Positions 6,776 to 14,206 of a stretch of DNA of 64,000 nt are shown here, piece after piece. The notes beneath the pieces are model-generated. The model was not told the DNA's origin. It was given only the letters and a program-made list of their open reading frames with translations, and did not search any database. Within the stretch, counting starts at the first letter, position 1, and every line of letters begins with the position of its first letter. The translations under genes were made by a program, and so were the position numbers. The DNA comes from Rhodothermales bacterium (GTDB taxonomy: Bacteria; Bacteroidota; Rhodothermia; Rhodothermales; Bin80): positions 1 to 64,000 of the forward strand of contig JANQES010000054.1 of assembly GCA_028278205.1 (NCBI GenBank). Reading direction: 5' to 3'.

Positions 6776-8486
6776 CCCGCCGCCACATCTCGAAGGCCAG
6801 CCACCAGTCTATCTGCGGGGCGAGGTTTGTCTTTCCGTTGTAGAAGCCCTCGACGAGCCGCAGGAGCCGGGCGTGGTTGTAGGCTGCGTAGGTGCGCACG
6901 TCGTGGCTGTGGACGGCGTCGAGGACGAACGGCTTGACGGTGTCGAGGAAGCGCAGGCGGGTGGGGTCGGCGTAGCCCAGGCCGAGGGTTTTTTTGAGCG
7001 TCGTCCAGGCGTAGGCCGGCACCGTCGGCAGGCGAAACGGATAGCGGATGCCGTTTTTGACGAGCGGATAGCGCGCCAGCGACGGGCGCCGCGCCCGGAT
7101 CAGCAGCCGGAACAGGCGTCCGTTGCGGCGTAGCGCCAGCGGGGTGTGAAAGACAGTCTGAAGCAGTGACGGCTGCGCGAAAGGCATAAAATTCTGAATG
7201 ATCCCATCGAGCCGGTTTTGCTCGAAGCCGAAAAAGTTGGGCAGCCGCGTGCGGACGCCGAGCAGGTCCAGAAAATTCTCTTCGCCGATAACGTCGAGAG
7301 GGGGGAGGGTTTCCCAGAGCGCCGCGATCTGTTGCTGCGCGCCCTGTGTCATCGTTGCCATCACGTCGGCGTTGAAAACGTCGGCGCGGCGGGCGCGCAG
7401 GTAGGGCAGGATGGCGGCGGGATTGCCGGAGCCCAGGGCGTGGCGACCGCGCTGCAACAGTCGGTTCATGAACTGACGCCGGGCCGCCTCGCCCAGACCG
7501 CCGTCGATCATCACGAGGCGCTTCTCGTGCAGTTTCTCGTAATACCGCAACCCCATCGCCGATGAAGCCGCTGAGATGGCCTGCGTCTGTGCCACCTGGC
7601 TCCGCAGCAACGCCAGGCACGTCGGGGCATCGGGCACAGGTTCGTAGAAACGATACTGGAGGAAATCCTCGCCCTCGGCGATGCGCCAGGCTGTCTGCAC
7701 GTCGGGGTTGACGTTGGAGCCGAAGACATGCGAGAAGACGGGCATGCGCCCAAACCGCAACGCCAGCAGCAGCCGCGAGTCGAGGCCGCCGGAGAGGCCC
7801 AGGCTCGCCATGCGCCGGTCGGCTGTTTTGGGGCGGACCAGCGCCGAGAGCGCCCGCGCGAAATCACGCCCGCCTGTATCCTTTTCGGTGATTTCCGGCG
7901 TCCACGGGTGCTCGGTGATGGTCAGGCGGCTTCCGATGCAGGTGGCGTGGCCGCCCGGCCCCAGCCGCCGGACGCCCCGGATCAGGCCCGTCGTAGCGAG
8001 TTGATTGAATGTGAGCCAGTGCGTGCCGAAGGCTTCGAAATCGATCTCGCCGCCGCACAGCGCTGCGAGCCAGTCGAGCCGGGTGGAAAAGGCAGTGCCG
8101 CCGGGCAGCGCCGCCAGATACACCGCGCGCGTGCCCAGCGCATCGGTGAAGGCTTCGACCCGGCCCGGACGCCAGCGCAGCGCCGCGAAATGGCCGTCGA
8201 GCCCGGCAAAGTCGGGTGTGGATTGAGCCAGCCGTTGTTGCCACGCTGCCGCATCGAGAAAGGTGCAGTGGCGCTCGTGCCGCTCGATGCCCAGCCCGAC
8301 GACGAGCCATCCGCCATCCGGCTCCTCCGGCAGGCGACCGCCGAAGCACGTCTCGCGCAAGCCGCCGGCCCTGACGTAGAGCGTCGGGCTCTCGGCGCGA
8401 TGCAGCGGCGCTTCGTGCAACGCAACGAGCCTCTCCCGCAACGCCGGGGAGAGGCTCGTGCCGGTAAAACCGAAAACCCAACTCAT
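6762..8486 (-). CDS. Asparagine synthetase-like protein with degenerate amidotransferase domain
   Basis: This 574-aa protein has a PP-loop in S-L-G-L-S-G-G-L-D-S-R, the ATP-pyrophosphatase signature of asparagine synthetase B. The N-terminal region of about 200 residues has the Ntn amidotransferase layout (L-D-G-H-F-A-A-L-R-W near residue 105, L-G-T-R-A-V-Y-L). The start is M-S-W, so the nucleophilic Cys2 needed for glutamine hydrolysis is missing. The start was set at ATG 8486; a longer frame to 8531 would only add residues translated from the ATTTTGG repeat. Such proteins usually adenylate a carboxylate and transfer nitrogen, or act in antibiotic or surface-polymer synthesis. Substrate unknown. 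The reduced N-terminus suggests ammonia rather than glutamine use. Confidence 0.78.
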   Translation of the reverse strand: MSWVFGFTGTSLSPALRERLVALHEAPLHRAESPTLYVRAGGLRETCFGGRLPEEPDGGWLVVGLGIERHERHCTFLDAAAWQQRLAQSTPDFAGLDGHFAALRWRPGRVEAFTDALGTRAVYLAALPGGTAFSTRLDWLAALCGGEIDFEAFGTHWLTFNQLATTGLIRGVRRLGPGGHATCIGSRLTITEHPWTPEITEKDTGGRDFARALSALVRPKTADRRMASLGLSGGLDSRLLLALRFGRMPVFSHVFGSNVNPDVQTAWRIAEGEDFLQYRFYEPVPDAPTCLALLRSQVAQTQAISAASSAMGLRYYEKLHEKRLVMIDGGLGEAARRQFMNRLLQRGRHALGSGNPAAILPYLRARRADVFNADVMATMTQGAQQQIAALWETLPPLDVIGEENFLDLLGVRTRLPNFFGFEQNRLDGIIQNFMPFAQPSLLQTVFHTPLALRRNGRLFRLLIRARRPSLARYPLVKNGIRYPFRLPTVPAYAWTTLKKTLGLGYADPTRLRFLDTVKPFVLDAVHSHDVRTYAAYNHARLLRLVEGFYNGKTNLAPQIDWWLAFEMWRRVLSV

Positions 8487-8633
8487 CGATTTTGGATTTT
8501 GGATTTTAGATTTTGGATTGTTTTCCTCCACCAGATCGAAAATCGAAGAGGCTGTGCCGGTTAGGACCGCCGCGACGTTTTCGATTGAGAAAACGGATCA
8601 AATCAGGCTAATCCGAAATCCGCAATCCAAAAT
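8487..8633. repeat. Word-hairpin element, ATTTTGG family (copy A2)
   Basis: The left arm (8487-8520) directly touches the ATG of the asparagine-synthetase-like gene; in mRNA sense the repeat ends CCAAAATCG and the start codon follows with no gap. The right arm (8609-8633) is more diverged (ATCCGAAATCCGCAATCC). The centre has an imperfect TCGA-flanked inverted repeat related in position to the AAAAAGCCGC core of copies A1, A3 and A4. Confidence 0.8.
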
Positions 8634-8660
8634 GAAACCGGGTTGGTACATCGTCCGAAA

Positions 8661-11333
8661 CTACACTTCGACTGCGTCTAACGCCTCCTTCTGCTCAGCG
8701 ACGAGACGGGCCTGCGCGGCGGCCAGGCGGGCGATGGGGACGCGGAAGGGCGAGCACGAGACGTAATTCATGCCCACCTTGTAGCAGAACGCCACCGACG
8801 TTGGTTCGCCGCCGTGCTCACCGCAGATGCCGACTTTCAGGTCGGGGTTGGTCTGCCGGCCCCGGTCGGTGCCAATCTGCACGAGTTGCCCCACGCCGCG
8901 TTGATCGAGCACCTGGAACGGGTCGCGCGGCAGGATCTTGCGTTCGACGTAGATGGGCAGGAATTTGCCCGCGTCGTCGCGGCTGTAGCCGAAGGTCATC
9001 TGCGTCAGGTCGTTCGTGCCGAAGGAGAAGAACTCGGCTTCCCTGGCGACGTCATCAGCGGTCAGGGCGGCTCTCGGAATCTCGATCATCGTCCCGATCA
9101 GGAAGTCGATGCGGTCGTTCTTCTCGGCGAAGACCTTGTCGGCGGTTTTCTGGATGACTTTTTTCTGATCGACGAATTCCTCCATCGTCCCGATCAGCGG
9201 CACCATGATCTCCGGCAGCACCTCCACGCCTTCGGCTTTGAGTTCGACGGCGGCTTCGAGGATGGCCCGCGCCTGCATCTCGGTGATTTCCGGATAGGTG
9301 ATCCCCAACCGGCAGCCGCGATGCCCGAGCATCGGGTTGAACTCGTCGAGTTCAGCGACTTTTGCTTTGACTTTGTCGATCGAAACGCCCATCAGATCGG
9401 CCATTTCCTGCTGTCCTTCCTGGTCGTGCGGCAGGAATTCGTGCAGCGGCGGGTCGAGCAGGCGGATTGTGACGGGGTAGCCGGCCATCGCCTGGAAGAT
9501 GCCCCGGAAATCCTCTTTCTGATACGGCAGCAGCTTGGCCAGCGCCGCGCGGCGATCTCTTTCGGAGGCGGCCAGGATCATCTCGCGCACGGCCAGGATG
9601 CGGTTGCCTTCGAAGAACATATGCTCGGTGCGGCACAGCCCGATGCCCTCGGCGCCAAAGGCGATAGCCTTCTCGGCGTCTTCGGGCGTGTCGGCATTGG
9701 TGCGCACGCCGATGGGGCGGAACTCGTCGGCCCATTCCATAAACGTGGCGAAGTCGTCGCTCAGTTCAGCCGCGACGAGTTCTTGCTGGCCGAGGATGAC
9801 CTCGCCCGTCGAGCCGTTGATCGAGATCCAGTCGCCTTCGTTGACCGAGATACGACCGTTGGTGAACGATTTTGTGCGGTAATTGATGATGATATCGCCG
9901 CAGCCGGCCACGCAGGGTTTGCCCCAGCCGCGCGCCACCACCGCAGCGTGGCTGGTCATGCCGCCGCGCGAGGTCAGGATGCCTTCGGCAGCATCCATCC
10001 CGCCGACATCTTCAGGGCTGGTTTCGATGCGGACGAGGATCACCTTTTTGCCGTCGGCCTTCCACGCTTCGGCCTCATCCGCCGTGAAGACCACCTGCCC
10101 GACCGCCGCGCCCGGCGAGGCCGGCAGCCCGGTAGCCATCACGTCCTTCTTGTACGCCGCTTCATCCTTGAAACCCGGATGCAGAAGCTGATCGAGATGC
10201 CCCGGCTCGACGAGGTCGCGCACGGCGGTTTTCTTGTCGGTGAGGCCTTCGCGGACCATGTCCACCGCCGTCTTGATGGCGGCGCGCCCGGTCCGTTTGC
10301 CGTTGCGCGTTTGCAGGATAAAGAGCGTGCCGTCTTGCACGGTAAACTCGATGTCCTGCATGTTTTGATAGTGTTTCTCCAGGCGGTTGGTCACTTCGAC
10401 CAGCTCGCGGTAGGGTTGGGGAAACTCGTCGGCCATTTGCGCGATAGGCTCCGGCGTGCGGATGCCCGCGACGACGTCTTCGCCCTGCGCGTTGACCAGA
10501 AATTCGCCGTAGAGTTCGCGCTCGCCCGTGGCCGGGTTGCGCGTGAAGCAGACGCCCGTGCCGCTGGTTTCGCCCATGTTGCCGTAGACCATCGCCTGGA
10601 CGTTGACCGCCGTGCCCAGCAGCCCCGTGATCTTGTTGATCCGCCGGTATTTGATGGCGCGGGCGCTATCCCACGAGCCGAAGACGGCGTTGATGGCAAA
10701 CCGCAACTGCTCCTGCGGATCCGACGGAAACATGTGTTGCGTCTTGTTGCGATAGATCGCCTTGTAACGGTTGACGAGGTGCTTGAGGTCGTCGGCGTCG
10801 AGGTCGAGGTCGTTTTCGACGCCTTTCTCGCGCTTCATCTGGTCGATGGCTTCCTCGAAGTAGTGGTGATCGACACCCATGACGACGTCGCTGAACATGT
10901 CGATGAAGCGGCGGTAGGCGTCGTAGGCGAAGCGTTCGTTGCCGGTCTCCTGGGCCAGGCCTTCGACCACGTCGTCGTTGAGGCCGAGGTTGAGCACGGT
11001 GTCCATCATGCCGGGCATCGACTGCGCGGCGCCGCTGCGCACCGAGACGAGCAGCGGATTGTTGGGATCGCCGAGGGTGCGGCCCAGGGCTTGTTCGAGG
11101 TGGCGCACGCCGTCTTGCACCTGCGCTTCGAGGCCATCCGGCCACTGGTGGTTGTGCTGGCTATAGTAGTTGCAGGTCTCCGTGGTGATGGTAAAGCCCG
11201 GAGGCACCGGCAGGCCGATGGAACTCATCTCGGCGAGGTTGGCGCCTTTGCCGCCAAGCAAGGCTTTCATCTCCTTCGTGCCTTCGGCAGTGCCGTTGCC
11301 GAAGCGGTAGACATACTGGGTTGAGGTAGACAT
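8661..11333 (-). CDS. ppdK: Pyruvate, phosphate dikinase
   Basis: This 890-aa enzyme interconverts pyruvate + ATP + Pi with phosphoenolpyruvate + AMP + PPi. The N-terminal ATP-grasp domain starts with [12 protein letters not shown]. The central phosphohistidine domain has [16 protein letters not shown], with the swivelling catalytic His. The C-terminal PEP/pyruvate barrel has C-G-E-H-G-G-E-P with the conserved Cys and ends shortly after. The length is normal for bacterial PPDK. It acts in the cytosol in gluconeogenesis or PPi-linked glycolysis. It stands alone as a transcription unit upstream of the asparagine-synthetase-like gene, separated by a repeat. No regulatory PPDK kinase-phosphatase gene is nearby. 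Confidence 0.96.
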   Translation of the reverse strand: MSTSTQYVYRFGNGTAEGTKEMKALLGGKGANLAEMSSIGLPVPPGFTITTETCNYYSQHNHQWPDGLEAQVQDGVRHLEQALGRTLGDPNNPLLVSVRSGAAQSMPGMMDTVLNLGLNDDVVEGLAQETGNERFAYDAYRRFIDMFSDVVMGVDHHYFEEAIDQMKREKGVENDLDLDADDLKHLVNRYKAIYRNKTQHMFPSDPQEQLRFAINAVFGSWDSARAIKYRRINKITGLLGTAVNVQAMVYGNMGETSGTGVCFTRNPATGERELYGEFLVNAQGEDVVAGIRTPEPIAQMADEFPQPYRELVEVTNRLEKHYQNMQDIEFTVQDGTLFILQTRNGKRTGRAAIKTAVDMVREGLTDKKTAVRDLVEPGHLDQLLHPGFKDEAAYKKDVMATGLPASPGAAVGQVVFTADEAEAWKADGKKVILVRIETSPEDVGGMDAAEGILTSRGGMTSHAAVVARGWGKPCVAGCGDIIINYRTKSFTNGRISVNEGDWISINGSTGEVILGQQELVAAELSDDFATFMEWADEFRPIGVRTNADTPEDAEKAIAFGAEGIGLCRTEHMFFEGNRILAVREMILAASERDRRAALAKLLPYQKEDFRGIFQAMAGYPVTIRLLDPPLHEFLPHDQEGQQEMADLMGVSIDKVKAKVAELDEFNPMLGHRGCRLGITYPEITEMQARAILEAAVELKAEGVEVLPEIMVPLIGTMEEFVDQKKVIQKTADKVFAEKNDRIDFLIGTMIEIPRAALTADDVAREAEFFSFGTNDLTQMTFGYSRDDAGKFLPIYVERKILPRDPFQVLDQRGVGQLVQIGTDRGRQTNPDLKVGICGEHGGEPTSVAFCYKVGMNYVSCSPFRVPIARLAAAQARLVAEQKEALDAVEV

Positions 11334-11468
11334 GGTCTCGCGATATGATGGGTCAAATTGGGTGGTCTGGGGAGGTGCCCTCTCGGCTCATGCGGGGGCC
11401 ACCGAGAAAGCATGCAAAAATACGAACGAAAAATGTGCATAACCCATGAAGACCATGGAAGCGCTTTT

Positions 11469-11845
11469 CGATTTTGGGTTTTGGATTGGGGATTTTGGAT
11501 TGTTAACCGTCGCGTAACAAAACGGTAAATGAGCCGCTACATCGAGCCGCGTCGGCATTTTCTGATGTGAGGTTTGATTCATTACTCCGAGAGTGGCACC
11601 GCCGAAAAGTCCCCCTTCGAAGGGGGTGCCCCGACGAAGGAGGGGCGGGGGATGTTCAAGCGGCTTGCTGAAAACCTCTTATCAGGCCGTGCGAACATCC
11701 CCCTGCGCCGCGCCGCCTACGCTGCGCGCCGCTGTCCCCCTTCGAAGGGGGAATCGCGCGATAGGTCCTTGTCGAAGTAATTTGCCCAAAAGCATTTGAG
11801 AAAGCGCGTCAGCCCAAATCAATCCAAAATCTAAAATCCAAAATC
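11469..11845. repeat. Three-layer nested inverted repeat (A5 enclosing CCCCCTTCGAAGGGGG element)
   Basis: The outer layer is a pair of ATTTTGG-family arms, 11469-11502 and 11814-11845. Inside are two copies of the 16-bp palindrome CCCCCTTCGAAGGGGG (11611-11626 and 11736-11751). Between those lies another inverted pair, GGGGGATGTTC (11647-11657) against GAACATCCCCC (11693-11703). The right outer arm reaches to 1 base from the stop of the universal stress gene. The region is otherwise gene-free; it separates ppdK from the upstream minus-strand gene and must hold the ppdK promoter. Confidence 0.8.
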
Positions 11846-11846
11846 G

Positions 11847-12779
11847 CTACACGTTGGCTTCTACCAGGACGCGCTTCACCGTGAGGACCGGGCAGTGCGC
11901 CGTGCGAATGACTTCCTCCGCCACTTGACCAAGCTCAAGATGGTCGATGTCCGTATGCCCGTGAGCGCCTTGCACGATCAGGTGGGCAGCAAGCTTGCCG
12001 GCAATCGTCACAATCATGGTTCCGGGTGCCCCTTGCACCACAGACGTCTTGACATCAAGCAGCCCTGTCTCATCGATGGGGAGGCGGCGAAGCGCCTCGT
12101 GTGCTTCCTGCGTGGTCATACTTGCTCTGGTTGCCAGTTCGGTTACGTGACCGTCATAGAAGATGCACTGCCGGGCAGGTTCGATCACGTGAAACAGCGT
12201 CAGATGCGCCTTCTGGTGACGGGCCATCTCGTTAGCCAGCATGAGCGCGTGCCGTGCCGGTTCAGAAAAATCTATAGAGACCAGCACATTTTGAATGAAA
12301 CCGGGAATCACCTCGACGTGCGGCGCGACGGTGAGCACAGGACCTCGCGCACAACGGACGACTTGCTCAGCCGTGCGGCCTAGCGGGGCCTGGATGCCTC
12401 CCTGGTGCGCATGCGTGCCCATCACGATCAGCGCAAAGGTATGCTTTCCGGCATAGTCCAGGATGCTTGTTGCCACGTCATCGCTGCATCGGAGAACCGG
12501 CTGCACCCGAACACCGCTTTGCTGTGTGGTTTCGGCCAGGCGGCGCAGGTGCTGCAAGGCTACGCCTTCCTGGTGGTGTTCATAAGCCTCAACATCCGGA
12601 AAAGCAGGGATCGATCCGTTGGTTGCAGGGCGTGTTACGATGTGTAGCAGATGGATCTCGGCCTCGAACTGGTGGGCCAGCGACAGCCCATGCAGAAGGG
12701 CTTTCTCGGCGCCGGCAGAGAAGTCGGTCGGCACGAGAAAGCGAAGCGTATCGTTACATTGGGGACTCAGGACGTTCAT
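11847..12779 (-). CDS. Universal stress protein with two UspA domains
   Basis: This 310-aa protein is two tandem Usp domains. Each begins with a strand and an Asp (L-V-P-T-D-F-S near residue 15; V-S-I-D-F-S near 165) and ends with the nucleotide-loop strand (V-M-G-T-H-A-H-Q-G followed by P-V-L-T-V; V-Q-G-A-H-G-H followed by P-V-L-T-V). The G-x-H-x-H/G pattern deviates from the strict G-2x-G-9x-G-S/T of ATP-binding members, so nucleotide binding is uncertain. Usp proteins support survival under starvation, oxidative or energy stress. A GGGTGA ribosome site precedes the ATG. The TetR regulator lies 59 bp upstream on the same strand, so the two are probably co-transcribed. Confidence 0.88.
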   Translation of the reverse strand: MNVLSPQCNDTLRFLVPTDFSAGAEKALLHGLSLAHQFEAEIHLLHIVTRPATNGSIPAFPDVEAYEHHQEGVALQHLRRLAETTQQSGVRVQPVLRCSDDVATSILDYAGKHTFALIVMGTHAHQGGIQAPLGRTAEQVVRCARGPVLTVAPHVEVIPGFIQNVLVSIDFSEPARHALMLANEMARHQKAHLTLFHVIEPARQCIFYDGHVTELATRASMTTQEAHEALRRLPIDETGLLDVKTSVVQGAPGTMIVTIAGKLAAHLIVQGAHGHTDIDHLELGQVAEEVIRTAHCPVLTVKRVLVEANV

Positions 12780-12838
12780 GATGTCACCCCCTATGTCAGG
12801 TTCGTTATGTCCTTAGCGCGATCATCGTCGCGTTGTGT

Positions 12839-13480
12839 TTACGGCGTCGTGTTCGGAGCCGGGCTCTGGCACGTCAGCCCTGCGCCGATGAGCCTCAGAA
12901 TGACCGTTACCTGCTGCTCTACCCGGTCATAGTCGATCTCCGCCCTGGACCGGGTGCTGGCGTCCTCGACGGCCATCAACTCCACGCTGTGAATCACGGT
13001 GAGCACGGCGCCTGCCACCTCCTCAACGTCGCAGGGGTGAAACGCTCCGCTCACTACACCCTCTTCGATAATCTCCTTGACGAGCGTTTTTTCCTGCTGG
13101 AGAAGGTCTGCATACAACTCTTCGAGCAGCGGTCGTACTTCGAGGATCACCTGGGCGGCCAGGCCATGCAGGTTGACCTGAGACCGCATGTATCCGACCC
13201 GCGCCCGCATGTAAGCCAGGAGTTTGTCCACCGCATGCGTGGCCCCTACGACGGCGTCTCGCGCCTCGCCCAGCATCTTGCCGATTTCGTGCGTGATGAC
13301 CTCGCTGAAGATGGCCTCTTTGTTGTCATAGTAATAGTAGAGCGAGGTTTTCTTCATGCCCACGGCGTTGGCAATGTCGTCCAGCGTCGTTTTAGCCAGG
13401 CCGAAACGAGCAAAGAGGCTCTGCGCAGCCGTCAAGATGTCTTGCTTCTTCGTCTGGTAGGGTTCGCGTACGATAGGCAT
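12839..13480 (-). CDS. TetR/AcrR-family transcriptional regulator
   Basis: This 213-aa regulator starts at ATG 13480. An open extension to 13636 would translate the CACGAAGA repeat and is rejected. The N-terminal helix-turn-helix is typical: I-L-T-A-A-Q-S-L-F-A-R-F-G, then T-T-L-D-D-I-A-N-A-V-G-M-K-K-T-S-L-Y-Y-Y-Y-D-N-K-E-A. The remaining 140 residues form the all-helical ligand and dimer domain, with no recognisable ligand class. Target genes are unknown. It is followed by the universal stress gene and preceded by a 52-aa membrane peptide on the same strand, and a perfect palindrome overlaps a TATAAT box upstream of that set (13891-13920), which suggests autoregulation. Confidence 0.88.
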   Translation of the reverse strand: MPIVREPYQTKKQDILTAAQSLFARFGLAKTTLDDIANAVGMKKTSLYYYYDNKEAIFSEVITHEIGKMLGEARDAVVGATHAVDKLLAYMRARVGYMRSQVNLHGLAAQVILEVRPLLEELYADLLQQEKTLVKEIIEEGVVSGAFHPCDVEEVAGAVLTVIHSVELMAVEDASTRSRAEIDYDRVEQQVTVILRLIGAGLTCQSPAPNTTP

Positions 13481-13497
13481 AAGGCGGTGCGGTTTAG

Positions 13498-13682
13498 TGC
13501 AGTTTACCTCGTCAGTCGCTTCGCTCGTGTCAAGCCATCTTCTTTGTAAGAACCACGAAGACACGAAGTCACGAAGGGTCACGAAGTTTTTGTGTCTTTG
13601 TGACTTCGTGGCAAAACTTAAAAAGGGCTTTGGCACAACAGACCTCTTGACCCGAGCGCAGCGACTGACGAAGTAAACTGCA
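13498..13682. repeat. Nested word-hairpin element C1 (37-bp outer arms, CACGAAGA inner arms)
   Basis: The outer arms 13498-13534 and 13646-13682 match over 37 bp with 3 mismatches. The inner arms 13553-13586 and 13591-13611 are 8-nt words CACGAAGA/CACGAAGT and their complement. The element fills the spacer: its right edge touches the stop codon of the 52-aa gene and its left edge is 18 bp before the TetR ATG. A partial copy of the outer arm (18 of 20 bases identical) lies at 45644-45663; a second inner-type hairpin lies at 20449. Confidence 0.88.
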
Positions 13683-13841
13683 TTAGGAGGCCTGAGAGGC
13701 GGGTTTCCCAGGCTCGGTGTTTTTCTTCGTCTTGCAGCCCGGGGGCGAGCGAAACAGGCCGTAGAGCAGCGTCAGGAAGAAGATTAACCCCGAGGCGAGC
13801 AGGAGGTAAAAGAGCACGAGTTCAGAATCGGTTGCACCCAT
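13683..13841 (-). CDS. 52-aa single-span membrane peptide
   Basis: The ATG at 13841 opens a 52-codon frame with acidic N-terminus (M-G-A-T-D-S-E), one transmembrane helix at about residues 8-29 (L-V-L-F-Y-L-L-L through L-Y-G-L-F) and a basic Lys-rich tail after R-S-P-P-G-C-K. This is the ordered layout of a real small membrane protein rather than random translation. No Shine-Dalgarno is seen. It precedes TetR and the stress protein on the same strand and is probably part of their transcript. A role as a small regulator or subunit at the membrane is conjecture. Confidence 0.55.
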   Translation of the reverse strand: MGATDSELVLFYLLLASGLIFFLTLLYGLFRSPPGCKTKKNTEPGKPASQAS

Positions 13842-13890
13842 GGCACAGTCCGGTTTAGGATGCTCGGTTTTGGTAGTTTATTCGAGGTTT

Positions 13891-13920
13891 TCGAACAATC
13901 CACCTTTTTGTTCGATTATA
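13891..13920 (-). promoter_or_regulatory. Candidate promoter with palindromic operator
   Basis: On the minus strand a TATAAT box (13915-13920) is followed by the palindrome TCGAACAA-N9-TTGTTCGA (13891-13915), which would cover the transcription start. The -35 region is weak. The location, about 50-75 bp upstream of the 52-aa gene/TetR/stress gene series, fits a repressor-controlled promoter, most simply by the TetR protein itself. Confidence 0.45.
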
Positions 13921-14123
13921 CTAAATCAGGTCTCTACAGTTTCGAAATTGGGAGGCGCCGGGGCAACTTCTTCGGGTATTAACAAAAGCTGGTCTGTTTA
14001 AGAAACGGACGACGGCACGTTGTCATCCCCGGCTGTTATTTTATTCAATCCAGGCCGGCCTCCACGCTGTCGATGGAACGTTGACGGGGATCCGGCGTGA
14101 GACACGGTCCGAAAATAGGACGA

Positions 14124-14197
14124 CGTTTTAGTGTGCTGGTGTTTTGGACGATGCACTGAAACACTCAAACACTCAAGTCCAATAACACCCAAACACG
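14124..14197. repeat. Word-hairpin element, GTGTTTTA family (copy B3)
   Basis: A shorter copy with left arm at 14124-14148 and right arm at 14157-14197 (ACACTCAAACACTCAAG type). It ends 9 bp before the topA start codon, so it occupies the leader of that gene and leaves no room for a Shine-Dalgarno. The rest of the 365-bp spacer (13842-14206) holds the operator region described above. Confidence 0.8.
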
Positions 14198-14206
14198 CGT
14201 AGTGGT

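Noticed and set aside
8487-8531. N-terminal extension of the asparagine-synthetase-like protein containing N-P-K-S-K-I-Q-N-P-K-S
   Set aside because: These residues are the direct translation of the ATTTTGG repeat. Similar K-I-Q-N strings arise at 18900 and 23530, so they are repeat artefacts rather than protein.
8814-11324. Open frame of 836 codons on the plus strand opposite ppdK
   Set aside because: It is the antisense shadow of a highly conserved GC-rich gene and shows no family pattern.
13481-13636. Long N-terminus for the TetR protein
   Set aside because: The extra 52 residues come from the CACGAAGA hairpin, and the helix-turn-helix normally begins near the start at 13480.
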